Below are positions 17,145 to 26,236 of a DNA stretch of 64,000 bases, in pieces. The translations under genes and the position numbers were made by a program. The stretch lies in contig JOAA01000039.1 in the NCBI GenBank assembly GCA_000720375.1, positions 1 through 64,000 on the forward strand, in the 5' to 3' direction. The notes under the pieces were generated by a model, which saw nothing but the letters and a program-made list of their open reading frames with translations, did not search any database and was not told the DNA's origin. This DNA comes from Rhodococcus rhodnii. Lineage in GTDB: Bacteria; Actinomycetota; Actinomycetes; Mycobacteriales; Pseudonocardiaceae. The first letter of the stretch is position 1. Each line of letters opens with the position of its first letter.

Positions 17145-18029
17145 TTACCTGGTCTGCACCGGCGACGGCATGCCCGCGTCGGCCCGGAGCATCGACTGTT
17201 CGCGGCCGGGATGCCGCCGCGCCGACAGCACGGTCAGCGCCGTGGCCGCCAGGCCCAAGATCAGGGACGTCCAGATGTTCAGTCGCAGACCGAGAATCTG
17301 GTTCGCCGGATCGACCCGGAGCGCCTCGATCCACAACCGGCCCGCCGTGTAGAGCGCCACATACAGTCCGAAGGCGCGGCCGTGGCCGAGTTGGTACCGG
17401 CGGTCCGCCCAGATCACCACGGCGGCCACCCCGAAGGTCCACAGCAACTCGTAGAGGAACGCGGGGTGGAAGGTCCCCAGGACGACGGGCTGGCCGTCCG
17501 GGCTGAGGACGGCTCGGCCCGCGGACTGGTCCCACTGGTGGATCCGCAACCCCCAGGGCAGGTCGGTGGGGCCGCCGTACACTTCGTTGTTGAACCAGTT
17601 GCCCAGGCGACCGATCCCCTGCGCCAGCGCGATGCCCGGTGCGGCCGCGTCGGCCATCGGCGGCAGCCGCACACCGGCACGTCTGGCGCCGATCCAAGCC
17701 CCGAACGCGCCGAGCGCGACGGCGCCCCAGACGCCCATGCCGCCTTCCCAGATGTACAGCGCGTGGATTGGATTGCCTCCGGGACCGAAATACGGCTGCC
17801 AGGAGGTGACAACGTGGTACAGCCTGCCGCCGGCAAGCCCGAAGGGAACCGCCCAGGTCGCGATGTCCACGACGACACCGGGCTTGCCTCCGCGCCGCAC
17901 CCACCGGCGTTCGGTGAGCCACACCGCGACGAGAACACCGATGATGATGCAGATGGCGTAGGCCCGCACCGGTACGGGTCCGAGGTACCAGACACCCTGG
18001 ACCGGGCTCGGAATGACGGCGCGGACCAC
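17145..18029 (-). CDS. lgt: prolipoprotein diacylglyceryl transferase Lgt
   Basis: A 294-residue membrane enzyme that transfers diacylglycerol from phosphatidylglycerol to the lipobox Cys of pre-prolipoproteins. Family marks are GPVPVRAYAICIIIGVLVAV, FGLAGGRLYHVVTSW, YIWEGGMGVWGA, the Lgt signature GRLGNWFNNEVYG, HPAFLYELLW, and the C-terminal GRLWIEALRVD. Seven hydrophobic segments are visible. GTG 18,029 has GGGGGAAGGG six to seven bases upstream; the longer ATG at 18,053 is possible. Expressed upstream of the MMPL gene. Actinomycetes often carry more than one lgt, and whether this is the housekeeping copy cannot be told from the window. Two lipoproteins are encoded nearby (10.0 and 12.9 kb). 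Confidence 0.93.
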   Translation of the reverse strand: MVRAVIPSPVQGVWYLGPVPVRAYAICIIIGVLVAVWLTERRWVRRGGKPGVVVDIATWAVPFGLAGGRLYHVVTSWQPYFGPGGNPIHALYIWEGGMGVWGAVALGAFGAWIGARRAGVRLPPMADAAAPGIALAQGIGRLGNWFNNEVYGGPTDLPWGLRIHQWDQSAGRAVLSPDGQPVVLGTFHPAFLYELLWTFGVAAVVIWADRRYQLGHGRAFGLYVALYTAGRLWIEALRVDPANQILGLRLNIWTSLILGLAATALTVLSARRHPGREQSMLRADAGMPSPVQTR

Positions 18030-18441
18030 GGCCGACCCTTCCCCCAGAATCATCGCGACAGCATAGCCACGGACCCCGGTGACAACTGGTCAGGTGGCCA
18101 AATAGTGATCAGTGAATCGTGGGCATCAGGGGCGGCGCTCGGCCAGCATGACGAGGATTTTGCCCTGCAGCCAAGCGAAAGCACCGGGTACGGGCGACAA
18201 CAAGCCACCACCCGACCTGATCATTCGGTCCGGACGAGCATTGCTCGGCGCCAGCACCCGCGCCCACGACTCGACTGAGCTAACCACGCCGTACTTGCCG
18301 CATTGGTACGGCGACCCCCTGAGTCACAGTCTTCAACAGCTCACTGGGCTGAACTCGTGCACAGCAGCGAGATCAGTCCGCCACTCTTCCCGGAGAGGCG
18401 ACCCCTTAACCTTGCGACAAGGCACAGACTCCTCCCCCAGT

Positions 18442-18457
18442 CAGGTCCATAAAGGAC
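18442..18457 (+). repeat. leader-like repeat CAGGTCCAYAAAGGAC, copy 2
   Basis: CAGGTCCATAAAGGAC, one mismatch from the copy at 3927-3942. Here AAAGGA lies directly before AGTGACATG, so it serves as the ribosome-binding site of the small ORF starting at 18,464. Confidence 0.45.
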
Positions 18458-18463
18458 AGTGAC

Positions 18464-18655
18464 ATGCGAGAATCGAGAAAGGCTAAGCGGGTGCCGTTCC
18501 GCGCACCGCCTCGTAGACCAGGTCACGGAGGACTGGCCGATCATGCCGTGCGAGTACGTGGGTTTCTCGCTCAACCGGCCGGATTCTTCGACCGCGACCC
18601 GTCATTGGACGTGCCTCCACCCGCCACTGACGGCACCGGTCCGTGCCACAACTGA
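18464..18655 (+). CDS. small hypothetical ORF, possibly broken small exported protein
   Basis: ATG 18,464 with AAAGGAC eight bases upstream opens a 63-codon frame (MRESRKAKRVPFRAPPRRPG onward) with no signal peptide. In the overlapping frame the DNA encodes CEYVGFSLNRPDSSTATRHW followed by TC, similar in spacing to the CCSYIANRSSLPVAVYKHW-TC stretch near 3640-3700. This suggests that both loci are paralogous small Cys-containing proteins whose signal and mature parts are no longer in one frame. Function unknown; the coding status of the listed frame is weak. Confidence 0.3.
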   Translation: MRESRKAKRVPFRAPPRRPGHGGLADHAVRVRGFLAQPAGFFDRDPSLDVPPPATDGTGPCHN

Positions 18656-18901
18656 CCCTTCTACAATGTCCCGTCCAAGACAAGCACAGGTATCGTCCAC
18701 ACTGGACAGTCGCTTCGAGACATTGTCACGCAGCAGGCTTCCATCAGCTGCCGCACTGGCTGAATCTTGCTTGATCCGTGAACGAGGAAGCGCCTACTCA
18801 GCGCTTGGCTGGTCTATGCGTCGCTGGCGGGGCCTGATCGCCGATCTTGGTGTCCAGGCCACTTCGGGTGGTCGCTCACCAGGATCGGCGATCTCGCAGG
18901 A

Positions 18902-19744
18902 CTAAAGTACGGCGTTGAATTCGAAATTGCCTGTGGTCGACGGCGCGCTTACGGTCCCGGAGAAGTTGTGCACGAAGGACTGACAGCCCGTCCTGGTGCT
19001 CGGGTCGCGGCACGCCTCGACCTTGATTTGGTCCGCAAGTGCGATCTGCCCTCCTGGCGCGGGCCTCGTCGTCCCGGACGCGTTCTGGAGGGACACGATC
19101 TCCGGGATGCGCTGCCCGACAACTCTGGCGTCGCCATCGAAGCTTGTGACGACTGCGAAGTTGGCGACGCGGTTCACGCAGAACATGACATTGACGACGA
19201 AGGCGTATGCCGGTCGGTTGTCGCTGGTTCGCACGATGAGATCTTCGAACTTCTGCCGGAAGCAATCCACGGGAACCGGGGTGGCCAGCCCGGCGGGCTT
19301 CGGTATCCGGATCCGCGGGGAGATCGTGGTCGGTGGGATTCGGGCCATCATGTCAGGCACACCAGGGACGACGATGCGGTCTTCCATGGTTTGCACTGTG
19401 ACGGCGAGGACCTGCTGGAAGCCGCAGTCGATCTGGGAGGTCAACCCCACCGACACCCACGGACCTTCACATCGCAGGTCGGGAACATCGGGATAGAGAA
19501 AGTGCCGTTGCACCATGACGACGCGGTGCTGGCCGGTGCCGTCCATGCATAAGCTTTCCGCGAAGTTGCCGCCGTTGACGGTGGTACAAGCCGTCGGCGC
19601 GGCTGACGCGACGGACGCGGTGACCGCCAGCGTTCCCGCGATCATGACGATGCTGAGCAGGAGCCTGCTTGCCCACGTTCTCGCGCGGATCGGTGCCAGG
19701 GACCGGACCATGGCACGGGCCAGGTGTTGGAACGTTCTACTCAT
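18902..19744 (-). CDS. secreted protein of unknown function
   Basis: A 280-residue exported protein. ATG 19,744 is preceded by GGAGGAA five bases upstream. Residues 1-49 form a long actinomycete signal peptide (basic start, LLLSIVMIAGTLAVTASVAS, cleavage near ASAAP). The mature part has six or more Cys residues (ACTTVNGGNF, ESLCMDG, LRCEGPW, IDCGFQQ, VDCFRQKF, VMFCVNR, EACRDPS, TGCQSF), suggesting several disulfides, and two similar-looking halves with beta strands. I recognise no family and no catalytic motif. It is alone on its strand, facing the regulator gene ending at 20,074. An extracellular structural or binding role is only a guess. Confidence 0.75.
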   Translation of the reverse strand: MSRTFQHLARAMVRSLAPIRARTWASRLLLSIVMIAGTLAVTASVASAAPTACTTVNGGNFAESLCMDGTGQHRVVMVQRHFLYPDVPDLRCEGPWVSVGLTSQIDCGFQQVLAVTVQTMEDRIVVPGVPDMMARIPPTTISPRIRIPKPAGLATPVPVDCFRQKFEDLIVRTSDNRPAYAFVVNVMFCVNRVANFAVVTSFDGDARVVGQRIPEIVSLQNASGTTRPAPGGQIALADQIKVEACRDPSTRTGCQSFVHNFSGTVSAPSTTGNFEFNAVL

Positions 19745-20073
19745 ACTGATTCCTCCGGAAACAGGTGTGCGCCCTGGCAGAACAGTCGCAACTCATGGCT
19801 TCGGATTTGTTGTGGAACAGTTGTGGCCGAGGAAGCACGGTTTTCGATTCCGCCTTGGCGCAGCAGGGCGGCTATCAGGCGGATTTGGCGTGTGGGTGGC
19901 CTGCCTTGTGCCTCGGTGACCGAAGGGGCGAGGGCGGTGCGGAACGCTCGCGACACGTGCCCGCCGCGCACATCCTGATCAACGAGCTTCAATGCCTGGG
20001 GGCGGTGTTCGGCCAGGATCGGATCGCGGACGAAGTCCGGCCCCGCTCCCTTGTCACCGTCGTGCATGGCCAG
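19745..20073. other. about 330 bases with no identifiable feature
   Basis: Between the secreted protein start and the regulator stop. A leftward frame is open throughout (19,741-20,067) but shows no domain. It could be residual coding sequence of the regulator's lost C-terminal region, or simply promoter DNA for the secreted protein. Confidence 0.4.
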
Positions 20074-21444
20074 TTACATCTGGTGTGCCAACAGGCGATC
20101 GATGGGGTCGGCCCTGTCGTCCGGTGGCCCCGCACTGATCGCCAGCGCTTTGGCGTGGTCCCGCAGCAGTTCGTGGAACGTGTACCGGCCGGCCACCGGC
20201 TCCATCAGCACGTGGTGGTCGACCAGCTCGTCGAGCAGGCGCTCCACCTGGCGTAGCGGCATACCGGCGAACACCGCGACCGAGTGCGCGTCGAAGTGGA
20301 CGGCAGGGTGATGCCCGAGCTGTGTGAACAACTTCTGCTGGTCGGCGTTGAGCACACGGTAGGACGACATCAGCGCGGCCGCCACCCCGTGCTCGCCGTC
20401 GGCATCCAGTTCGGACAGCCGGTATGCGCGGGCTCTCAGGCGCTCGGCCAACCGCGACACCGTCCAGCTGGGACGGCTCCGCAGTCTGCTCGCGGCGATC
20501 CTGATCCCCAACGGCAGAAAGCCGCACAGCCGTACGATCTCGGCGACCGCATCGAGCTCGTCGCAGGTACGGTCACGACCGGCGGTCTCGACGAACAAGG
20601 CAATCGCCTCATCCGGACGCAGGACATCAAGGGATATCGATGTCGATCCGTCTACAGTGGTCGCTCGCCGTCGCGAGGTGACCATCACGTGGCTGCCCGC
20701 CGTGCCCGGCAGCAGGGGGTGAACACAGCCGGGCTCGCCCACGTTGTCCAACACGACCAGCACTTGACGGCCGGCCAACGCGGCACGCCAGAACGCCGAC
20801 CGCTCGTCGAGCGACGCCGGAATTCGCTCGGCGGGAACATCAGCCATGCGCAACAAGGCGCGCAGAGCAGCCATCATGTCGAGCGGACCGCGGTTCGGAG
20901 TGAAACCGTGCAAGTCACAAAAGAACTGCCCGTCCGGGTAGCGCTCAGCAAGCAGATGGGCCGCGTGCACGGCGAACGCCGTCTTCCCGACACCGGCCGT
21001 CCCGTCGACGACAGTGACCGCCATCGACTCGGTACGCATCGCGGCGGCCGGTCCCAGCAACCGGTCCAACTCCGCCTTCCGGCCGACGAAATCGGGCACG
21101 CCGCGAGGAAGAAAACACTTTTTGCGCTGCGGGCGTGCCGTAGTCATCGGTTTCGGTGATGGATCGCCGGCATCACCGTCTTCGGTGTGACCCGCGGTCA
21201 CGTTGAGCAGCGTTGCCCGCTCCTCGGCATCGAGGGAAAGCGCCTGCGCGAGCATACGCACCGAGGCGACTCGCGGCGCCCCGCGCTTGCCGGTTTCCAA
21301 CTGACTGATCGTCCGGGCGGACACACCGGACATCTCGGCGAGTTCCTCTTGAGTGAGCCCTGCGCGCAATCGGAACTTCCGCAAGAGCGCGCCAAATCCT
21401 TCTACATTGGCCAGCAATGAACAACCCCCAACCTCGACCACCAC
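20074..21444 (-). CDS. XRE/NB-ARC transcriptional regulator without TPR region
   Basis: A 456-residue regulator. An N-terminal XRE helix-turn-helix (about 15-70: LLRKFRLRAGLTQEELAEMS and VSARTISQLETGKRG) is followed by a linker and an NB-ARC/AfsR-type ATPase. The Walker A is VDGTAGVGKTAFAVH, the Walker B is VLVVLDNVGEP, and VMVTSRR, LCGFLPLGIRIA and YTFHELLRDHA follow in family order. Family members normally continue for several hundred residues of TPR repeats; this one stops right after the winged-helix-like part of the ATPase module (LLAHQM). It is therefore a naturally short form or a truncated gene. The start may be GTG 21,444 or an internal TTG about 27 bases later. The gene abuts a ketosynthase relic upstream. 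Confidence 0.82.
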   Translation of the reverse strand: MVVEVGGCSLLANVEGFGALLRKFRLRAGLTQEELAEMSGVSARTISQLETGKRGAPRVASVRMLAQALSLDAEERATLLNVTAGHTEDGDAGDPSPKPMTTARPQRKKCFLPRGVPDFVGRKAELDRLLGPAAAMRTESMAVTVVDGTAGVGKTAFAVHAAHLLAERYPDGQFFCDLHGFTPNRGPLDMMAALRALLRMADVPAERIPASLDERSAFWRAALAGRQVLVVLDNVGEPGCVHPLLPGTAGSHVMVTSRRRATTVDGSTSISLDVLRPDEAIALFVETAGRDRTCDELDAVAEIVRLCGFLPLGIRIAASRLRSRPSWTVSRLAERLRARAYRLSELDADGEHGVAAALMSSYRVLNADQQKLFTQLGHHPAVHFDAHSVAVFAGMPLRQVERLLDELVDHHVLMEPVAGRYTFHELLRDHAKALAISAGPPDDRADPIDRLLAHQM

Positions 21445-21675
21445 CTACCGCCCGAAAAACTCCACCATCCTGGTTCGCGGCGTCGCCATCACCGCCGACG
21501 AGCACTCCCCCATCCGCAAGGACTGCGCCACCAGGTGTGACGCCACCAACGACGAACATGCCGTGTCGACCGTGATGGCCGGACCGACAAAGCCGACCCG
21601 CACATGCGCCATGTTTCCCCTGCCCAGCCGGGGACAGTCCGCCGGTTTCAGCGCATCGATCCAAACCATGGTCAA
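21445..21675 (-). pseudogene. polyketide synthase ketosynthase fragment
   Basis: This leftward frame reads [39 protein letters not shown] and [11 protein letters not shown]. This is the active-site block of a modular type I PKS ketosynthase ([29 protein letters not shown]...VMATP...FVEFSRQ), with the catalytic Cys present but one Ser of the CSSS run missing. Only about 65 residues of an approximately 420-residue domain remain, and no acyltransferase or ACP module adjoins. It is a relic of a larger PKS gene, ending exactly where the adjacent regulator frame begins. It suggests that a polyketide locus was lost or rearranged at the left edge of the present cluster. Confidence 0.8.
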
Positions 21676-22127
21676 CCGGTCGACCTCGCCCGCGATCAGG
21701 ACAATGACATCGTTGTCACATTCGCTATTACGTGTATGTCTTGTTCAGCGACGGATGAACACCGATTCCGTTGACTGCGAGCACCGACCCGCTGTCACTT
21801 TACTTTCACTTTCGCGACGACCGATGGCCGCGCACCCCCTTTGACTTGCGCGTATGAGAGATCAGGCCTGCCCAACCGTTGATCAAGGCTAGCACGCGGT
21901 GCCCAATTGGACCATTGCTTCACTCACCGATGAAACCGCCTGGGTACGAGCGGTTTCAGTTCGTCGTCCTCTTTCGTGTTCGATTGCCACCCGTCAGTGC
22001 AATCAGAGCCAGTGGAAACGAAGGAGAGCTTTCCCCTGTCGATGGTCGGTGAACTCCAATGGATTCTTTCGCAGGTGCGTGTCGAGCCCGCCAGGAGTCA
22101 GGACTGATGGGGCGAGCACGCTTCGGC
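21676..22127. other. about 450 bases without a gene
   Basis: Lies between the ketosynthase relic and the LAL regulator stop. It is less GC-rich (runs such as TTACTTTCACTTTCGCGACG) and contains no open frame with a family pattern. It probably holds regulatory DNA or decayed coding sequence. Confidence 0.45.
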
Positions 22128-24716
22128 TCATTCCCGTCGGCCTAGCCGGACGTGACCGACCAGGTCCGTTCTGCGCGCGACCTGCAACCGCCGGTAAACC
22201 CGGGTCAGATGTTGTTCGACCGTGCTGATCGTGATGTGCAACATTCCGGCGATCTCACGATTCGTGAGCCCTGAGGCAGCCAGCCGGGCAACCCGGCGTT
22301 GCGCCTCGCTGAGCACGGCCATTTGGTCACCTTCATGCTGCACGGACTCGACCCCATCGGTTCGGTCGTGGAGTTGTCTACGGCACTCCATCTCGGTTCC
22401 GCACACCATGGCGATCTGCAACGCGCGGGAAGCCGCCGCCTGGGCCTGGCTGAGGTCGCCACGTGCCCGATGGGCGATGCTCAACCTGGTCAACGCACGG
22501 ACAAGCTCGTTGCGGTCAGAGTCCCGTTCGAGCAGAGCCACCGCGGCTTCGTATCGCCCGACCCGTTTGCGATGGTCACAGAGCTCGGCGAGCAAGGCCA
22601 GGGAAACCCCCCGCAGTCTTGGCCGCGTGGCTCCAGCCATGGCCAGCTGTTCGGTGACCATACGGGCAGCCTCGGCGTCCCGGTCGAGTTGCTGGTGGCA
22701 ACGTGCCGCGCTGTGCCGCCAAGGTACGACAACGGGTGAATCGAAACCACCGGCGCGCATTATCTCACCACATTTGCGCAGGTCATCCAATGCTGTGCGG
22801 GGGCGCGCCATCCTGAGCTCGAAAAGACCTCTGGCATGGAGGTACTCGGCGCCGAACCGAGTCGAGAACATCGTGTCCGGCACGGGCTCACGCAGCCACT
22901 GCGCGGCATCCCGCAGCCGCGCAGTGGCCACTGCGGCCGCGACCAGAACCGCCAGTGGCAGCCCGAGCACGACGCCCCACGCCTCGGCCGGCAGGATCTC
23001 CAGCGCCAGCCGCGCTTTTCTATCAGCCCCGGCCATATCACCGTGGCGCAGGGCGAGATCAGCGCTGATCGCGGTGAACACCGCGGACCAGCTTTTCGCG
23101 TCACGATCCCGCGCTGCCCTGATCAGCCGCTCGCACCACATCGGAGCGTGCGGATCGTCATTGTCGACCAAGGTGCGCAGTGCCACCGCGAGGGAAACGA
23201 ACGTGTCGTCGGAAAGCCGGGTGCCAGACAGATAGGTCAACAAGTCCCCAGGCTGCGCCCCGTGCTCGGTCGCTTTCACGCCCGCGAACTCGCGTACCCC
23301 GTGCTCAACGTCCGTCCGCAGCACACCGGTCAGCTCCGCAGTAGTGATCTTGCCCAGCCACAGCAGGTACTGCGCGATGGTCATCGCGTCGGCATCATCG
23401 AGCAAATCCTCGGTCAACGCCCAGAGCAAATACGAGCCATAGCGCGCGGCGACGGTCGGATCCGTGCGCCACAACCACTTGACGCGTATCGCGATCAGTG
23501 TCGCCCGCTGCCTGTCATCGACATCGCCGGTCAACGCGAGGCGCACGGACCGGGCGGCGAAATCGATGTCGTCCATGCTCAATGCCTCACGGGCGGCCTG
23601 GGCAAGGGCATCAACGGCCCACCCAGTGTCAGGCCGGCCGGCAGCCAGGATCTGCTTGGCGACCACAAGCGGGCCGGCTCCCTCCTGGAAACAGACATCC
23701 GCAGCGGCGAGGTGCAGTCCTGCCCGTTCGGTGGCGGCAATGTTCTGCAGAACCGTCGTGCGGATGACCGGATCCCGGAACGCGCCGTGGTGGAGCAAGC
23801 CCATGTTCTCGAGAACATCGACCGCGTCAGCCACAGCGTCGGCCCCCATCGGCAGGAGTCCCGCCACAACGGTGATCGACGGTTGGTCGAACACGGCCCA
23901 TGCCTTGGCCACAGCAAGGATCTCCGGCCGCGCCCGGTGCAGGCACACTGACACCGCCCGGCGTAACGACTCACCACCGACCAGTGCTCCGTCCTGCAGC
24001 GAGCAACCCAGGTTGTCGTCGACGAGTCCACACAGGAGTGTCGGGTTACCCCCAGACACCCGGAGGTATTGTTCCGCCAGCGGCGGCGGCACCGGTGCGG
24101 CCGTCGCCATCGCGAGGAATTCGGCCACGTCGGTGTCAGACAACGGTCCGACACTGAGCCGGCTGCACTGTGACTGCTTGGTGAGCTCCGCCTCGAACGC
24201 CGGCTGTCTCGGACAAGTCGATTCCACAGTGAGCACCAGCAGCAGACGGGCCGGCCCCAGCCGCCGCCCCAGCCACAGCAACGCCTCGAGCGATCCGTCG
24301 TCGACATGTCCGAAGTCGTCGACGCAGACCACGACAGGTACCCGTTCGGACAACTCCAGCAGGATCCTGGTGAACGCGCCGGCCAGGTCGAGGTCGAGCG
24401 AAGTCGCTGACGGACCGGCACGCTGAGCGTCGACCAGCCAGGTGTCCACTCGTTCACCGATGTCGTCGAGCAGTCGCAGACCACGAAGAAGCTGATGGAC
24501 CACTCCCATGGACATCGACTGTTCAGTTGGTGCCCCGGCAGCGGTGAGTACCAGCGCGCCGGATGCGCGCGCGTAGTCCGCGAAGTCACAACACAGCTCT
24601 GTTTTGCCGGAACCTGTTGGGCCCTCGACCAGAACGACGCGACCACCTGACTTGATCATCTTCTCGAACGCCTCGCGGAGGACGGCTCGCTCCGCGTGTC
24701 GCCCAACGAGCGTCAT
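22128..24716 (-). CDS. LAL-type LuxR-family regulator, probable cluster regulator
   Basis: An 862-residue large ATP-binding LuxR (LAL) protein. N-terminal AAA-type ATPase: VGRHAERAVLREAF, Walker A EGPTGSGKTELCC, Walker B RVPVVVCVDDFGHVD. A long helical middle region follows. The C-terminal LuxR helix-turn-helix is LSEAQRRVARLAASGLTNRE, then IAGMLHITISTVEQHLTRVY. LAL proteins are usual pathway-specific activators of macrolide and other clusters. ATG 24,716 (MTLVGRHAE) fits the domain start. Codon 251 is the rare TTA (23,964-23,966 on the complement), so it may depend on bldA-type tRNA-Leu. It lies 185 bases downstream of, and on the same strand as, the P450 and glycosyltransferase, and is a good candidate to control the divergent operon. 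Confidence 0.93.
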   Translation of the reverse strand: MTLVGRHAERAVLREAFEKMIKSGGRVVLVEGPTGSGKTELCCDFADYARASGALVLTAAGAPTEQSMSMGVVHQLLRGLRLLDDIGERVDTWLVDAQRAGPSATSLDLDLAGAFTRILLELSERVPVVVCVDDFGHVDDGSLEALLWLGRRLGPARLLLVLTVESTCPRQPAFEAELTKQSQCSRLSVGPLSDTDVAEFLAMATAAPVPPPLAEQYLRVSGGNPTLLCGLVDDNLGCSLQDGALVGGESLRRAVSVCLHRARPEILAVAKAWAVFDQPSITVVAGLLPMGADAVADAVDVLENMGLLHHGAFRDPVIRTTVLQNIAATERAGLHLAAADVCFQEGAGPLVVAKQILAAGRPDTGWAVDALAQAAREALSMDDIDFAARSVRLALTGDVDDRQRATLIAIRVKWLWRTDPTVAARYGSYLLWALTEDLLDDADAMTIAQYLLWLGKITTAELTGVLRTDVEHGVREFAGVKATEHGAQPGDLLTYLSGTRLSDDTFVSLAVALRTLVDNDDPHAPMWCERLIRAARDRDAKSWSAVFTAISADLALRHGDMAGADRKARLALEILPAEAWGVVLGLPLAVLVAAAVATARLRDAAQWLREPVPDTMFSTRFGAEYLHARGLFELRMARPRTALDDLRKCGEIMRAGGFDSPVVVPWRHSAARCHQQLDRDAEAARMVTEQLAMAGATRPRLRGVSLALLAELCDHRKRVGRYEAAVALLERDSDRNELVRALTRLSIAHRARGDLSQAQAAASRALQIAMVCGTEMECRRQLHDRTDGVESVQHEGDQMAVLSEAQRRVARLAASGLTNREIAGMLHITISTVEQHLTRVYRRLQVARRTDLVGHVRLGRRE

Positions 24717-24901
24717 ATGCCACAACACCCCTTCGCACCCTGCCCCTCGCACGGGGGCGGTATCGGTTCACCACCTGCTGCCACCCCCGTACTCCAGAGC
24801 CGCTCGGCCATGCCTGCCTTCCAACATGGCGTGCGTACCCAGTCCAAAAACAGGATGTTGACTGGACGTTCGCTTGATCTCCTGGCCTGCCGCCAGATTC
24901 G

Positions 24902-26227
24902 TCAAGGCTCCCGGCGGATGCCTTGCCCGGACTTTGTGACCGGCGCCAGGCGGGGATGGACGGGCAGCACCAGCGGGCCCCGGATGTTGCGCGTGCGCCG
25001 ATACCGCACGGATCCGGCCAAGGTGAGTCGAGGAAACCGTTGCAGTAGACGGCATAACGCGACCTCGGCCTCGACGCGAGCCAGACCGGCGCCGAGGCAG
25101 TAGTGGATACCGGCGGAGAACGCGAGGTGTTCGTGCGAGTTGGGACGGGTGATGTCGAACCGATGCGGCTGGGCGAACACCTCCGGATCACGGTTGGCTG
25201 CTGCCAGCAGCACCACGGTCATGGCATTGCTGGGCACGTCGACGCCGTGCAAGGAAACCGGCTCACGGGGGACGCGCAGCGTGAACTGCACCGGTGTCTC
25301 GTACCGCAGCACCTCGTTCACGGCATCGGTGGCGCGTTCAGGTTCGTCCATGAACAGTCTGCGTTGCTCTGGATGCCGCAGCAGGGCGTACGTACCACCG
25401 GCGATGAGATTGACCGTGGTGTCGAAGCCTGCGACCAGAATCAGCCCGACGAGTCCGATGATGTCCCGTGCGGCCAAGGGCCTTCCCGCCACCTCCACCT
25501 GCAGCAGCGCACTGATCAGGTCGTCGCCGGGGTCGCGGGCACGCTGGGCGAGCAACGCGCCGAAGTAGTGGGTCATCTCAGCCACGACGGCACGGACGCG
25601 GCGCCGTTCGGTCAGCGTCCGCATGCCGTCGAGTGTTCCGGTGAGCGCCGTCCCCCACCGGACGAAGCGCCGGTGCTCGGCCTCAGACAGGCCGAGCAGG
25701 GCACAGATCACGCTGATCGGTACCCGGATCGCGAAGTCCTCGACGAGGTCGAACGGGCCGCCTCGGGGCAGCGCGTCGAGCCGCTCGTCGACCATCCGCT
25801 CGACGTGCGACCGGCGCTCACGCAAAGCCTTGGGGCTGAACCAGGGCGCGACCAGCCGGCGCAGTTCGGTGTGCCGCGGCGGGTTCATCGTGAGGATGGA
25901 CTGTTCCATCGGGTGGACCAGGGTGCGTTCGTCGTCCGGGCGGATGTTCCAATCGACGCCGACGTGGTCGGCCGCAGGCTCGACCTGGAACCGCGGATCC
26001 CGCAGGATCGACTTCGCGGCGTCGTGCGAAGCCGCGATATGAAGCCCCACAACGTGTTTGCTCACCGGACCGCGGGCCCGGATCCGCTCATAGGCGGGAT
26101 ATGGATCAGCCAATGCCCTGCGGCCCAACACCCTGGCCATCGGGTCACCAGTGGCCGCGAGGGCGCCGACCAGCGCGCGCATGGCGAGCATCCGAGCTGC
26201 CAGCCCGCTTTCCCGTGCCGTTCCCAT
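24902..26227 (-). CDS. cytochrome P450
   Basis: A 441-residue bacterial class I P450. The I-helix is LVAGFDTTVNLIAGG (the usual GxxT/DT kept), the K-helix ExxR is NEVLRYETPVQF, and the haem loop is FSAGIHYCLGAGLARVEAE with the axial Cys. HPMEQSILTMNPPRHTELRR is the C-helix region. It needs an external ferredoxin and reductase; none is encoded nearby. ATG 26,227 follows GAGGAG and lies 9 bases after the glycosyltransferase stop, so the two form one leftward operon. As one of two P450s in the cluster it probably performs a tailoring hydroxylation or epoxidation. The haem loop (GIHYC instead of GxHxC) is within normal variation. Confidence 0.93.
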   Translation of the reverse strand: MGTARESGLAARMLAMRALVGALAATGDPMARVLGRRALADPYPAYERIRARGPVSKHVVGLHIAASHDAAKSILRDPRFQVEPAADHVGVDWNIRPDDERTLVHPMEQSILTMNPPRHTELRRLVAPWFSPKALRERRSHVERMVDERLDALPRGGPFDLVEDFAIRVPISVICALLGLSEAEHRRFVRWGTALTGTLDGMRTLTERRRVRAVVAEMTHYFGALLAQRARDPGDDLISALLQVEVAGRPLAARDIIGLVGLILVAGFDTTVNLIAGGTYALLRHPEQRRLFMDEPERATDAVNEVLRYETPVQFTLRVPREPVSLHGVDVPSNAMTVVLLAAANRDPEVFAQPHRFDITRPNSHEHLAFSAGIHYCLGAGLARVEAEVALCRLLQRFPRLTLAGSVRYRRTRNIRGPLVLPVHPRLAPVTKSGQGIRREP

Positions 26228-26236
26228 GATCGCTCC

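Larger units (their letters stand above)
18030..18901. other. about 870 bases with only a doubtful small ORF
   Basis: Upstream flank of lgt. Short open frames between 18,100 and 18,450 show no family or signal-peptide pattern. The leader repeat at 18,442-18,457 and the small ORF at 18,464-18,655 are listed separately. From 18,660 to 18,900, just past the stop of the leftward secreted protein gene, I see nothing identifiable. Confidence 0.5.
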
